From NCBI GenBank assembly GCA_021613335.1, contig JAJTWR010000263.1, positions 2,192,501-2,256,500 of the forward strand: a stretch of DNA of 64,000 nt, read 5' to 3'. Shown in pieces: positions 1 through 15,500 of this stretch (positions are counted from its first letter, which is position 1; each line of letters begins with the position of its first letter). The notes under the pieces were generated by a model, which saw only the letters and a list, made by a program, of their open reading frames with translations, did not search any database and was not told the DNA's origin. This stretch comes from Whitmania pigra (Eukaryota; Annelida; Clitellata; Hirudinida; Haemopidae). The position numbers were made by a program, and so were the translations under genes.

Positions 1-903
1 CATTACTTAAATAAATGCGATGCATTAATATGTGAATTGTAAGCATCAACATTACTTAAATAAATGCAGGCGAACGATGTTTGTGAAGTTTTCCTTGCAA
101 TCTAAATTATCTCTCAGTTTATTTTTTTCCCATGACTTTCATTGATAACATTGCATTGTCATCAACTTAATATTCAATATTCGACTGTAATTAATTAGTT
201 ACGATAATTATTTTTAATATTTAATGTTCTACAAACTTATAAGTCTGTGTTATTTCTACCTTTTGAGGCGTAATTATGCGAAATTACACCTGGCATGTTC
301 TTCGAACACACGGCATCTGCCGATAAATTCATAACTTGGTGCAAATTCAGAATCTTCTCGAACAATTTCTAAACCTCCATTTCATCACTGAAACCTATTA
401 GATAATTATGCAATTTTTAAAAAATAATAAATAAATAAATAAATATATATATATTTTATATATAAATTTTATATATATATATAAATATTGGATTTGCATT
501 TATAATATCAGTAGTTTTTAATACTAATAAATGATTTTATTTTGATTATTATAATTATTATCAAATATAATGGACAGAGCAAAATTATGACGTTGAAGCT
601 CAGAAAGTATCGTGGAAATGTGAGCTTCTTGAAGCATCTTGAGAAACGATATGGCATATTATGTCAATATATTATAATATCACATAAATATAACATAATA
701 TTAATTATATTTTACGTAAAAATTAATTAATTGCTTTTTATCGATATTAATATATAAATATAACCAATTACAAATAAATATATACATATACATATGGTCA
801 TTTATTATTATTTATTTATTACATTACGTTATTACATTCACGTTACAAAAACCAGTACCAACTCTGCATAAAGTAAAGTTTCCAATCGAATTCTAAACCC
901 CAG
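1..903. other. Upstream A+T-rich non-coding region of MKX
   Basis: No coding exon is recognisable here. The stretch is very A+T-rich, with simple TA/AAAT runs at about 421-490. The only open frames are short and of low complexity. A possible splice acceptor (CAG) at 901-903 lies just before the first MKX exon, so an upstream MKX exon may lie outside the window. Confidence 0.5.
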
Positions 904-916
904 AAAGCAGTTGAAC

Positions 917-3900
917 ATGGAACGGAGTCCAATGAAGCGTCAGAAGTCACGTGACATGTGTAGGCCCCTGAAGCAGTGGCTCTATAGCCACAGGGACACA
1001 CCTTACCCCAGCAGGTCGGAAAAGTTGGAATTGTCTTTGGTGTCCAATTTGACTCTCACTCAGGTTTCCAACTGGTTTGCCAATGCGAGGTTGGTTTAAA
1101 TAAATCTCTTGAGATTAATATTCATCATTTATTATTCAATAATACTTTTGGCTACAATACTTTATCATATTGATTAAACTTCCAATTCTGAATTCATTTA
1201 ATAAATTGATTAAGAAAACGACGAGCAATCGAACTAAAGTAAACTTAAATAAGCATAAGTAAGCTCAAGTAAGCTTAAGTAAGCATAAGGAAGGTAAAGT
1301 AATCGTAATTAAGTACCGGTACGCTCAAGTAACAAAACATGTAAAAAGAAAACAGCGGCAGCACAAAAACCCAGCGGTTTGACTTATTCAATGCTTTTGT
1401 TGCTTTTGTTGCTTCAAGGAGGCGTTTGAAGAACACAGTTTCAGGACCACCCGGGATGACCTGGTCTCGCAGAATGAAGTTGTACAACAGACACGTTGTC
1501 GGCAATCAGGAGTTGCTGAGCATCAGCTCCGACGGTGATTCCTCATCACGTCACGAAGATGAAGGTGAAGAAGAGGAAGAGGAGGAGGAGGATGATGAAG
1601 ACGACGATGGAGGAAAAAGAAGAAAGGAAGAAAATGTAAACGAAAACCAAGTCGCAGGTGAGTGGAATTCACGTTTCGCGACGAGAGATGGATCTTCGTA
1701 CCTCGCCTCACGTCGTAGTTTGCCTTCCATTGTTTACGCCTGGAGTGGAAAATATATTTCCAGTCGGAGTCTCGAGAAACGTTGGCGTGTGTCTTGTAGG
1801 ATGATAGATGTCCAGAAGATAATGACAAGTATGAAGAATGGAATTGCACAAAGTGGATCGTGATAAATTGAAGAGTAACAATGAAGGAGTTATCTGATGG
1901 ATGACTCGTATTAATTTTCTGTCAATTTCCTCATTCGTCCGTAATCAATTCGATACTCTTCAGAGAGAAGAGTCGGTTTGTTTGCCCGGGTTGCTGTCGT
2001 GGGCGATCATAGCTGGTTTTGCTGCTGCTACTGATGATGATTATGATGATGATAATGATGTTGTTATTATAGCTGTTGTTGTTGTTGTTGTTGTTGCTAC
2101 AGGGGTCATGATGGCACTAGTAGTTGTTGTTGCGAGCGAGGATTCATCAAAACAAATTGCTTTCCTGCTAATGCCACGTATCCGTCAAGAGTTTGGATGA
2201 GACGGCGAGATTAATGAATCATTTCTGATGGGACAGAATTGTCGTTCGACTGCGGACCCGGAGTTATTTTTCAAAGTCAAATTAATTCCGACGTCGCTCG
2301 AACATAACTACCGCCATGTTTCCACCACGTTGGCAAACAACGCTCGAACGATCCAAGTGTCCACGATTGCGTAGGGAAATCCTGCTCCCTTCCAGGAAAA
2401 ACCCGGCAAAATAACAAAGTGCCCTGCTGTGCGAGAGTTGAATAATTACGTCTGATCAATCATTCGTGATCCGAAACGAGAGAAATCGTGCTTCGATGTC
2501 GAGATTAAAGATCGAATGACTGAAGCATTTCACGCAGGATTGCCGGGCTAAATAATCATTAAAAAGCTACAACTGCCAAATTAAAAGGCATCGCGGACGA
2601 TACGACCATCAGACGTTAGCTTTTTATCTTTTTTTTCTGTTGCTATAAGTTCGTGATCAAACTGGATGCATCGTACGGTCTCACTGCTGAGGAAGAACGT
2701 CGCTACGCAATTCATCTCGTTCACTTCCAACGCTGCCCCTTCCTAATGTTTCTCCTGTCCTTCTTAATGAGCCTCATTGTTCGGCACGTTTTCCAGTAAA
2801 AGTATTCCACAAAAATTATCGATCGATCTCTTCCTCGGAAATTGGAGCTCCGATGTTCAAGAGTTCGACGGAGTTTTGCTTCGGACGGAATTCGGGATGT
2901 AATCACATACTCACATGAGGACATACTCACATGAACTTACAAGCACAAATCCAGCTTTTACATTCCGAGAAGTGAAAATGGTATCGGGAAGAATATGGTG
3001 CCTGATTAAGCAGTGGAGTTGGCAGTTCCTACCAGGACCCTCTGTGCTGCCCCAGGGCTTTACGCCTGCATATTTCATGGTCGTAGGGCTTGTAATTGTT
3101 GTAACACTTGTAATTGTTCCATGAGAATTCCAACTGTTGATTATTGAATGCTGGATGTTGGATGTGTGACCAATCAAATCAGTTTGTGATTGTGACCAAT
3201 ATTTTTCCGAAGACAAATTTGTGAATGCATGAGTGGTATCAGCTTTAAATCGTTCTAAGCATTTCTTTAAAACATTTTTTAAGGAGTTGAAAACCTTTCT
3301 AGGCGGCATAAATTGGCGGCATCGTCGCGTAATTAACAATTCTATGAATAAAATTAATTAAAATTTACAACTTTATGAATATTTAGCTTTAATTACAATT
3401 TATTCGATGTGCATTATGGGGTCAGTCGAATTAACCGAGATGTGCGGCATGATTTAATGAGGCATTTAATAAATAATAAAGCAACAAGAATAATGTGCGT
3501 GACGCTCTGCGTTGCCAAATTCAATCGAGATGAATGAATCGATGAAGCCGCTGTTTTTTATGAATCTTATTAGAGAATTATTATCGATCATATCGATGCA
3601 TCGTATGGATTTAACATGGCACTCGCCCCATTCCATCAGATCCTCAGGCACAAACACGACCCGAAACTGGTGGACAATTCTTCGCCAACCTTCTTCTGCG
3701 CAACCAGTCGTTAGCGGTAGAAGCAAATCGCTCAGCTCAACAAATTGAAATAAAACAGACATCCACAGAAGAATTCGTCAGGAAATCCTGCCCTGTCCAG
3801 TCCAAGGTGGGGATGGGTTCGGTTTCGGCCAAGGTGAAACAGAGTATCATCCAACGTTATCTCAACGACACGATGACCCTGGGCAATGAAGTCAGCCAAA

Positions 3901-4394
3901 AGTCTGTCCTCTCGACTTCAAACCAGGACCACACGCTACAAAAGAAGCACGTCTCCAACAGCGACCATCGACTTATCCTGCACACTTTTGACTTCAGACA
4001 TCGCAATGCTTCTGGTTCCCTAAGCTCTCACGACTACGAAGAATTGTCCATCTCTTCTCGCAGCACTCCGACCAAAGATCATTGTTTCGGTTAGTCAGCC
4101 TTTTTAAGTTCAACTGGATTAAAGTACTTTAGGCTGATTTTAGTGAAAATGGCTAATTTGAAAATAATTCTTTCTTCCATCAAGCCGTCGACGTCCCAGC
4201 AGATGACGAGCATTCTTTTAATACAAAGTAAGTTCGGTACGAATTTCAAATTGTTTTTAAAAAGATATTTTAAATTCTAATTTGACGTTTTCAGTGGTAA
4301 GGACTTCCATTGGAAGGAGATCAGTGCAGCCCTCGGTCTGACTCTGCTGGCCAACTGCGTCCAGAAGGTTCCAAGGGATGCCTTTTCCTGTTGA
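917..4394 (+). CDS. MKX: Mohawk-like TALE homeobox transcription factor (5 exons, 5' end possibly incomplete)
   Basis: Exons: 917-1089, 1419-1657, 3769-4089, 4185-4227, 4295-4394 (TGA). All phases join. Exon 1 holds most of an atypical (TALE) homeodomain: [15 protein letters not shown] carries the three-residue loop extension, and helix 3 reads [18 protein letters not shown] across the first splice junction. The alanine before NARRR is typical of the Irx/Mkx group. Exon 2 continues with the Mohawk-type block [11 protein letters not shown] and SISSD, then an acidic run. Exon 3 has RYLNDTM and [11 protein letters not shown], and exon 5 has [11 protein letters not shown]. These match the conserved C-terminal blocks of vertebrate Mohawk, so the assignment is specific rather than generic TALE. 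In vertebrates MKX is a nuclear regulator of tendon and muscle genes; its role here is inferred. The ATG at 917 could be internal, because an acceptor at 901-903 would let the frame continue from an upstream exon. Vertebrate MKX has about 70 residues before the homeodomain. Confidence 0.85.
1563..1635 (+). repeat. GAR-rich tract coding an acidic Glu/Asp run in MKX exon 2
   Basis: A purine-rich GAA/GAG/GAT run encodes an almost uninterrupted acidic stretch, followed by GGKRRK. It is compositionally simple and probably length-variable. Vertebrate Mohawk has a shorter acidic segment at the same place. Confidence 0.7.
2020..2100 (+). repeat. Trinucleotide-rich microsatellite (GAT/GTT) in MKX intron 2
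   Basis: A TGATGATTATGATGATG-type run is followed by repeated GTT. It lies within the 2.1-kb second intron of MKX. It accounts for the valine-rich open frame seen across it, which I do not regard as a gene. Confidence 0.7.
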
Positions 4395-4791
4395 GGCTGA
4401 CCAACCGTCTTTTGTACTTCGATAGTTGCAATACTTCTTCACCTTGTAACCTTTTTCGTGAACTTAGATTTTTCTAAAGAAGTGTGTTCACTGACGACTA
4501 ACAGTTACAGCAAAAAATGAGAAGAACAAAAATCCATAAATAACCGCTGTGGTTTAAAAGCAATTCCCAGAGTGAAATCGCCGTCAAAACACGCGATCTC
4601 CTCAAAAGATCTCATTGAAAACGTCAATAAAGCTTTAACGAAAGGAACATGTCGTGACTAAAACAAACTTCTTAAAGAATTCTTTATATTCTTGGAAAAA
4701 ATATTGCAATTCCAGTGAATGCGCTCCCTGTAATTGTAAATGTTCATCTGAAGCATGTATAATATGAATAATGTAAAATAATTGTTTATCC

Positions 4792-4797
4792 AATAAA
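4792..4797 (+). terminator. Poly(A) signal AATAAA for MKX
   Basis: Canonical AATAAA about 400 nt after the MKX stop codon, the first on this strand after the last exon. Confidence 0.55.
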
Positions 4798-4799
4798 AT

Positions 4800-7700
4800 A
4801 CTTTTATTCCATCTTGTGATTACCTTGGCAGGCGAATGTATGAATTAAAGTTTTAAATTTGTAAAAAAAAAAATTTTTGTGCACAACAACATTAAAACTG
4901 GTCAAAAAGAATCGATCGCGAAAAGAAGAATATTTTTGAGAAGGAATCAAATCTGCATGATCAATTGAGCGATGGAGATGCTAGTCCCGATTAATCAAAG
5001 TGCATAGACATGGAGGCAAATGTGCCGAGAATAATGGTGCAAGTTGTTTGGATTACAAACCTTTGTTGGCCAATGTGATGAGGCTCATTGTCGGAACCCA
5101 ATGTGTTGAATATTTTCTCCAGCAAGATCATCATTGTTTTCAATCGATTCCACTTAAAGGGAAACAACTGCTAACTGGAAGATTACTTCATGTGGGTTGG
5201 TGTACTGAGAAGAAAATTGCTGAAAACTCCTTACTTCCATCTGATGAGGATGAGTGCTCACAGAACATAATTCTCCATTTAAGGCATTAAGCTCAAGCTT
5301 TTTCAAAATGCTAAGAATTTCGACATTTCAATTATTCTTTTTTCTCATTCTCATTTTCAAAGTCTGAATATGAATATAGAGAGGGAGGGGCTGCATTTCT
5401 TTCATTGTTTGAGGTAATTTTCAACGTAACTGTTCAATATATTCAATACGAATATAATATTTTATTATCGTTGTAATGCATTGATTCTTGTGAAATCTTT
5501 TTCTTCTTCTTCCGCATTTCTCCAGAAAATAGTATTTGTGATAATAATTATTTTCCAGATTCTGCAGTGTTTAATGACTGTTTAACTTAACGATTAAAAC
5601 AATAGAATACACTTCTGCAATGTGGAACTACTCCATTATTTTCCCTACCGCTATTTGGTTCTCTTCCTCCTGCAGCAGTTAAAAATTAAAAGTTGACACA
5701 CAGTCATGATCAGATATATTATTTTGGAAGAGGGGAACAACGCAACTCTCGTTTACCGTTCTTGGCAGGTTTAAGAATTTTCTTGGATTCAGGAAGATAT
5801 CAATTCAGGGATGTCATTTCACTTTTTTCCTTCGCACAACTTGAGAAGATGACCTTTTTTCGTGACAATTTTAAAGTCAGTGGACCGTCCCCCCGTCAAA
5901 AATTGACGTCTTTGTATTAAATATCCATATCCAAAGATATCTAAATATCCACACAAATCCACATTATTTCAGATGATTAGATGTAAAGGTTTTTTTGTTT
6001 TAGATTTCAGTTGGTCTCCAAATGTCGAAGAGATGTTATACAAACATCTTAAACCGCCTTAGGATGGAATCTTCCACTTACTTTCATAAACTAATGATTA
6101 ATTAAATTTCACGTCTTATAGTCAAATGAGAGAAGATGGCTTGCTATACTATTAATCAACTTGGGCGTAGAAGTTACTAAATTTAATTTTAAATATTATA
6201 TTCGCAGATGTCAATGTAACTTTGAATTAAATAATGAATGGTGTTTCCTGACACTGAAAAATCCTTAGCGTTCGTTGATAAAAGAGAAATAGGGGTATTT
6301 GGGAAATCAGTTTAAAGATGTGTATATTTTGGTCTTAAAATGTTTGTTCTTAATTGAATTCAATTATCACTTTTACTAAATCAGAGTAACTTAAGATTGT
6401 TTATTTATAACAAATATAATTTTGGTAATTAAGAAACTAAATAACAACTTTTTTTAATGAAAATTAGCTACTTTCAAATTCGCGTTATTTGTCATTATTT
6501 ACCTAGAGTGTACTGGTAAATTTGATTGTGCTGCGTAATCTATAAAGTAAAATTATTTACAACAAAATTAAATTTTCATCATTAATAATTTCTAATTTAA
6601 AAAATGATGTTAACAACATTTTCAAAATATAACATAAATATGGTTTATTTTAAAGATCAATTTTAGTTGTTAATGTTGCATTAATTTATAAAAATAACAA
6701 TAACAATTCAATCACCCTATTGTTGCAAGTGATTTGAAAATTCAAAAACTTCGTTTCGCAGACTCAAGTTCTGATTGGTAGAAAGGTTTCCATAGCAATG
6801 AGCTTATTATAATATTACGAATAGAAATGAGGTGAAGCCACGCCCTCCTTGACGGAGCATGTTTTAGTTTTCTCTTGTTTATCGAAGAATTTTTACTAAT
6901 TTCGCGAAGTTTCTCTGGGAATTTGTTTTGACTTGTTGAGAGATCAATTGCATAATAAACGAAGGTGAGAATTTGAAGTTTTTGATCGAGATTTTTAAAT
7001 AAAATGCTGTAAACAAGACATGATGTAAATGCATTTGTACTGTATCGTCAGAATGTTTTTACGCCGAATGTCATTCGCAATAAAAAAACCAAAGTCTCGC
7101 ATGTTAACGAGTCTTTCTCTTCTGGTCACATCTAAAATCATAATTACGGCGAAATTTGTTTTTTTAAATATGCAACATTGTGCTGTAGGTGCTACGTCAT
7201 GACCCCAGTCTGAACATCAATACACAATTGTCTTATTTGCGCACCGTCATTGCTCATTCATGTCGATATTTTTGTAGTTTGTGAGCATATATTTTTTAAA
7301 GCCACCTAAGCTAGAATGATTCAAATTAAGATGAGGTTTATTAACTTTGTTACATTCTATTTTGAGGTCACTGAGAAGGTTGACATGGCATCTTTGTATT
7401 TGTATGCAATTTCATATAGCTGTACGGATTCTTTTGTTATGTAGTGCTATAGTAAATTTGATTGTTTATTTATAAATTTGCCTTTATTATCTGGCTTTGT
7501 TAAATAGCCTGTAGGCTTAAACTTTGGCATCTGAACTGACAGACTGGTTTAGTTATGGATGAAGGTAAAAATACCTGTATTCTTCCTGAAGACACTTGAT
7601 CAAAATACCTTAAATTTTTTTAATTTGTTTGGTGTGGTTGTTCTGACCTTGGTAGTTTTTTCTCTGTCATGCAGCTTTACTTATTGTAACTATTGGTAAT

Positions 7701-8994
7701 GTCTTTTTAGGCTGGCAAAGGAAAATTTTCAAGGAAACAAAAACACCTCACATTTTTTTGATAGAGTTGATTAATACTCGTGATGTATTATCTGGACCAA
7801 ATTGTTATGGGGAAACTACGTAATCCAATGATTAGGATATTTGGTAGATCTGTTGATGGAAAAACTTCTCATGGTCAATATAAAGGAAGCTTACATAACA
7901 TTCAACGATTACTCAACCCGTGATGAGGGACTACTTTCATGTTCTCTGATTGACAGGCAGTAGACCTCCGCCAGCCACTGGTGTTTGCGTTGCTATGACT
8001 CGCTGCTTTTAATAGCACATCACGTGATGCACCCAAACAGTCACTTCTATGGAGCAAGCTTTGCCTTCTACGCATCGTCGTCATCATCATCACCACTAAC
8101 ATCGCCTTTCGGATTAGACGGTCTACTATTACTGGTGTTACATCACAAATATTTGGTTTCATTTTAATACATGTTTCAGCTGTGAATGAATCACGTGTTT
8201 ATGCGCTTTGACGACCCTAACTTTCAAACTTCCTCAACATTTAAGAGTTGTTGCCACAAGGTTTCTGTAATCTAGAATCTATTAAATTAAAGATGTAAAG
8301 GTTTATAAATACCCCAGAAAAATAGACCCTAAAAACAGCATTGCCTTATCTACTATCTCAAGGCCAAAACTGTATGCTCTATTAAAATCTGCTTAGCAGT
8401 CAGAATAACATTAAATGGCTCATCAATCATTCAAAATTAAGGAAAGCCTTGTTGCAGTTTCTTTTATGGACTTTGTTCTTTGTCTCATTGAACAGTTAAA
8501 TATTTAATTTTAAATTATTACTATTATTAGTGTTAAATTTAATGAAGTATATAACTATGAATTCAACTTGTTGATATTGATTATATTACTGGAGAAATGT
8601 ATCACTTTTTTATTCAAATCTTTAATATTATTTTGCTTGCAAAGGAGCCTATCTCATAGGCTGGTTCATTAAGTAGTCTGGAATATGCGGAACATTACTG
8701 TTTCATTCCAAAAGTTTTTTGCTGCTGCAAGTTCTAGTTGCTCTACTGTAGCTTCATGAAATGCCAGAGGCTGCATGCCAGACTCCTGTGGCAAATGTCT
8801 AGACGTGGAAGAGCATAAACAGTGCAATTCGACATGTTTCCATCCTCATGGATTGCACGAATCTAATATCCATTACTAAAGCATTGTACCTAAAATTGTA
8901 TTAAAGTAGCACTACTATGTGAATATAGTTCATTTTCATAGTGTAATGAATGTAAATGAAATTTGTTTTCTTTATATAAAATTGCTGATTTCAG
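4800..8994. other. Gene-poor interval between MKX and DYRK1; probable DYRK1 5' leader region
   Basis: I see no conserved coding exon here. A short frame at about 5000-5290 has no family I recognise. A G+C-richer patch near 6835-6860 is followed by transcript-like sequence ending at a good donor (CGAAG|GTGAGA at 6959-6969). This could be a non-coding first exon of DYRK1 spliced to the acceptor at 8994, but that is inference only. One copy of a dispersed repeat lies at 5804-5905. Confidence 0.35.
5804..5905 (+). repeat. Dispersed repeat, CAGGGATGTC family, copy 1
   Basis: It shares a CAGGGATGTCATTTCA start, a CGCACAACTTG segment, GATGAC plus a T-run, and a C-run near the end with copies at 17187-17300 (+), 33477-33650 (-) and 45425-45470 (-). 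The family is unidentified and non-coding. Confidence 0.55.
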
Positions 8995-9023
8995 TGTGAA
9001 CAGCTAATGTGCATGATGACATT

Positions 9024-11451
<2,428 letters not shown>

Positions 11452-12437
11452 TGACGGAACATGATGTCCCAGTGGATGTTAGGCTTTTCAATTAGATAGA
11501 GTCAATAACCTGTCGTGTGTTGGGGTTGAACTGTTTGAACTGTAAAACTTCAAAATATCCATGAAGAAGTTCTGCATGGGAGAAAGCAAGGATAAATTTT
11601 GTGTCGGGACTGCTTTCAAAAGGACTGTCCTTTGTCTGTGTAGTGCTTGTTGTTTCCTAATCTTATGCATTGTTTTTCTTGCGTGATGTTTTATTATTGA
11701 CTGTAGCAAACGCTCTGGCTAGTTGAGCATCGCCGTTATTTATTCAAACTTCTCAGTTTCTGTGTTGCTTATGCTTGTTGATAACAGGGAGGGTGTGGCT
11801 CAATGCATGCTGTGACCTGGCTGGAGGTTCTACCTAGAGTTGCTGGTGATGCTGCATCATGTGTTCCTCAATACTGACATATCTCAACTGTACATAGGAG
11901 TGGGAGAGTTTGTATAGCATAGAAGCAGTATTTACAGTCACCTTCCCACTTTTGGAGATCAACATGAGAATGAATTTATTCTACTGTTTTGAGCATAAGA
12001 CTATTTCAAATTGTATATTTATGTGCAATTATTTGCGAAATTATGTCATTTGCTGAATTTATTTGTGTTTATATATGCGAAGTTTTTAGGAAATCTCCAG
12101 TTTGGCTTTTCAAGTTTTGTCTTAACTTAAGCGATGATTGGGTCAAATTTTGAGGCTTGAATTATTTTTGTTGTCGAGCTTGGTGCATACCGTCGATGTG
12201 ATGGCTTGGGTTGGACTTAGGTGGCGTGGGCTGTGTTTAAAATTGAGCACTCGTAATTTAACAATCGCTCCATGAGTTTGAAACTGGCTATCGACTACGT
12301 GCGTTTCATAAGCATAGCACTTTTTGCAGCAAAACTAAGCGCTTGCGAATTTGTGTTTTCTGCCCTTTCAAGTGATTATTAATTTTAATTACGTGTTACA
12401 TGAGGTATGTTTGAGATCATGGCTGACAATTTAAAAC

Positions 12438-12443
12438 AATAAA
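12438..12443 (+). terminator. Poly(A) signal AATAAA for DYRK1
   Basis: Canonical AATAAA followed by a GT-rich stretch. It implies a 3' UTR of about 1.1 kb that ends only about 100 nt from the convergent CCDC13 stop codon. Confidence 0.6.
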
Positions 12444-12551
12444 CAATTGTATTGTCTTGCGGCCTCAGTAGCATTTCATTGTTGGGGTTGGTTTCACCAA
12501 CAACAGTCAAAAACAGTAGTTACCCTAAATATGATGGGTAAAAGGCATTGT

Positions 12552-15500
12552 TCAGTCTCGAAACTTCTTCATGCTTTCTGAGAATATCCTCTTGGCATGT
12601 TCCAGCATACCCATGTAGACTTTTATATCTTCCTCCTTAGATTTTAGTGTGCTTTGGAGGCCTACTTTTAAGGCATTGTTTTCATCTCTCTGAATCTCCA
12701 ATCTGTGGTGGAATATTAGAAAATTTAAATGGTTAAACTAGTATCTGGTTCTGTACAACTCACTTTAATAATAGGTCTTCCAGATTTTGTTGGTCAGAGC
12801 TGGCAGGTGTGCTATTTGCCTTGTTACCTTTGTCAAACATTTTGAATGTGTATGAAGACATAGAAGTTATAGAGGCATGACCTCAGCTACCTTGTTCTAG
12901 CTTGAATTTTCCAAATTTCTTTTCAAGGGTGATAGCCTTCCTTGTCTGGACTTGCAAGGCACATTGAGTTTCTGTGAGCTGAATCACTAAATCTTGAGAC
13001 CTACAATCAACGTTGGGCATGGCTTGGGTTACAGACACAAGTTTTAGTGAGCGTAGGAAATACCTCTTTTCCAGAGTCTCTATTTGTTGGATTAGGGTGT
13101 CTTTTTCTGATATTGCCTCCAAGTATAAAGCTTCAGTAATTGCAAACTTTCTAGAAAATTTTATTGACCATTCAGTGACTTTTTTATTAAATTGACTTCT
13201 ATATTTCTAATTACTGACTTTTTCTCTTCCTTGGGAGTCCCGTGTGATGATTGGCACGTGCATTCTGTGCTTTCACCATTCAATGAATCAACTGAGACTG
13301 AGGTTTCTTTGGACTTGATTTTCTAAAATGGAATGACATGAGACTTATGTGTGTATCGATATTGCACATCGATATGGTCTACGTTCATATGGTTCAACTG
13401 GTGGCGGACAGTTGGTGAATTCAATGGTTTCATAAATAGTAATAAATACTTACACTCTCTTTCAATTGGTTTTCCAACATAATGATCTTCTCCCTTTGTT
13501 CACCAAGGAGAACTTTCAATTGGTGCACTTGTTCAGTGTCCACAGTTTGATCAAAGGAAGAATTTTCTATCTTTTTGTGTCTTGTCTCATCCACCAAAGC
13601 CTCTTTCAGTAAGGCTTGTTTCTTCTGAAGTTTTGTTTTAAGTTAGGTTTCATGATGGCATATTTTTCTTCAATTTTATTTAAAACAGCAGTTCACATTA
13701 ATTAGAGGGTAAATACTAAAATTGCTACTTTGCTCCTACAATCAAGCCACACTTTTAGCATTTAAGTACACTAAACATTCCCATTTAGAATGTTTGCAAG
13801 GCCTTTACAGAGCATAGACTTTACACCCAGTCCGACTTTCATCATTGGAATAGACTTCAAAAGAAAAATAGGGATATTTGGTAAATTGATGATATACATA
13901 ATACAGAAGAAACCAATTTATATTGTAAATCATTGCTCTTTTAAGCTACTTGCCTCTAGGCAGGAAGCCGTTATCTCTTATTGTAAAGTTAGCAATGAGT
14001 GCTTAACAATCATCATAGCAACAAATGTCACAGGAAGCCATCTTTTAATCCTCACTAATGGTCTGTAAACCCAAAAACCTTGATGTTTTAAAGATGAGTT
14101 GTTTGGGTGGGTGGAATGGATGAGTTGTTTGGGTGGGTGGAATGGATGAGATGTTTGGGTGGGTGTCTCCCAAAGCAAAGAAAGTGATTTCTCTGAATTA
14201 TAAAATATTTCTTGATTGGTATGTGAATGAATTCATCCCAAATGTAAAGAAGGTCAGAGAAAAAGTAAAAAGCAGGAAATGTATTTCCTTTACTTGATAG
14301 AGCACCATTTCCTTGAATAATACCATTTCCTGCAGAAGAGAAACTGAATGCAGATTATGAAAACTTAAAAGTGATCCTATTACTTTCAAATGTAACTTCA
14401 AAAGGCTAATGGCCGAAGGATCAAAGAGTTGTAGAAAAGCTTAATAGATAAAGAAAGTATGGTTCAAAAATGACTTAGCCTTAAACATTACCATTACATG
14501 GTGGCTCATGCTTGGAATAGACTGTTGAGAAAGAGGAGAAAATGTAGAAATTAACAATGTAGATGTCGCTGAAGACCTAATATTGTGATCATGCACCAGA
14601 CGATTCCAGGTTTCTCTGATTACAACAATAATGAAGCCCTTGTGTGGCTAGAAAATGACAAGGATCTACTTATCATATTAATGCTAATAAAATGTTGTCA
14701 TTTATATAGAAAATTGAAAACACATTGGCTGCTGATAATGATGATGGACAGGAAGATGGTGAAGAAACTGGAAAAAGTGGGCCAAGTCATGAAGAAGCTT
14801 TTGTAGCTGTGGAGACTGCAATGTTCTGGTATGAGCAACAAGAAGAAAACTTTCCTGACCAACTTTAGTTATTAAGATACTGCTCAATTTGGATTACCAA
14901 ACTCAGATCAAAATCAATTCTTGTGTTGAGTTGAATTGAATTCTGATTATCTCTAACTTGACAACTATGTAATGCAAGTGGCATTGTGATCTAATGTGAA
15001 CTGCAGTTTAGATTTAATAGTTACTGGTAGGGTTTGAGGCTCATAATTTCTGAGATTGTGTTTGCAAAAATCAATAATGCTTTGATAAATATCAGCTAAA
15101 GAAATATTATATGGCATTACTTTGTTTGCATTCGTCTGATTTTCAGGAATAAACCTCCTTCCAGAGTTTTTGTTGGATTTGTTATGTAATATGAGCTAAT
15201 TAAGTATTCAAATGGTTTAGTAGATCTCTAACCATCAATGCTTCAATCAATTCATTGTCATGCTTTTCTTTTTCCAATAGTATCTTTGCCTGTTGTTTTA
15301 TGGCTTTGTTCTCATTGAGAAGTGTTTGATTCCTATTTAAATAAATATATTTAAAATATCAATAGCATGCTGCTTCCATTTAACAGCAAAGTATTTTACT
15401 CCTATGAGTGTAGGCCAACTTAAAAAGACATTTTGCATCTAAAACATTAGATATCTACTTAATTATTTCAGCCTGGAACCTTAATTGTAAGCCCTTTATA

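Noticed and set aside
1901..2200. Open frame of about 100 codons in MKX intron 2
   Set aside because: Its translation is dominated by GAT/GTT microsatellite residues and it lies inside an intron of a well-supported gene.
5000..5290. Open frame of 96 codons between MKX and DYRK1
   Set aside because: It begins with GTG rather than ATG, has no recognised domain, no flanking splice sites in phase and no promoter evidence; probably chance.
13065..13322. Continuous CCDC13 exon across 13065-13322
   Set aside because: The two halves are in different frames; a GTCAGT donor and TTTTCTAG acceptor enclosing 68 nt restore one frame with the CCDC13 match, so two exons are called.
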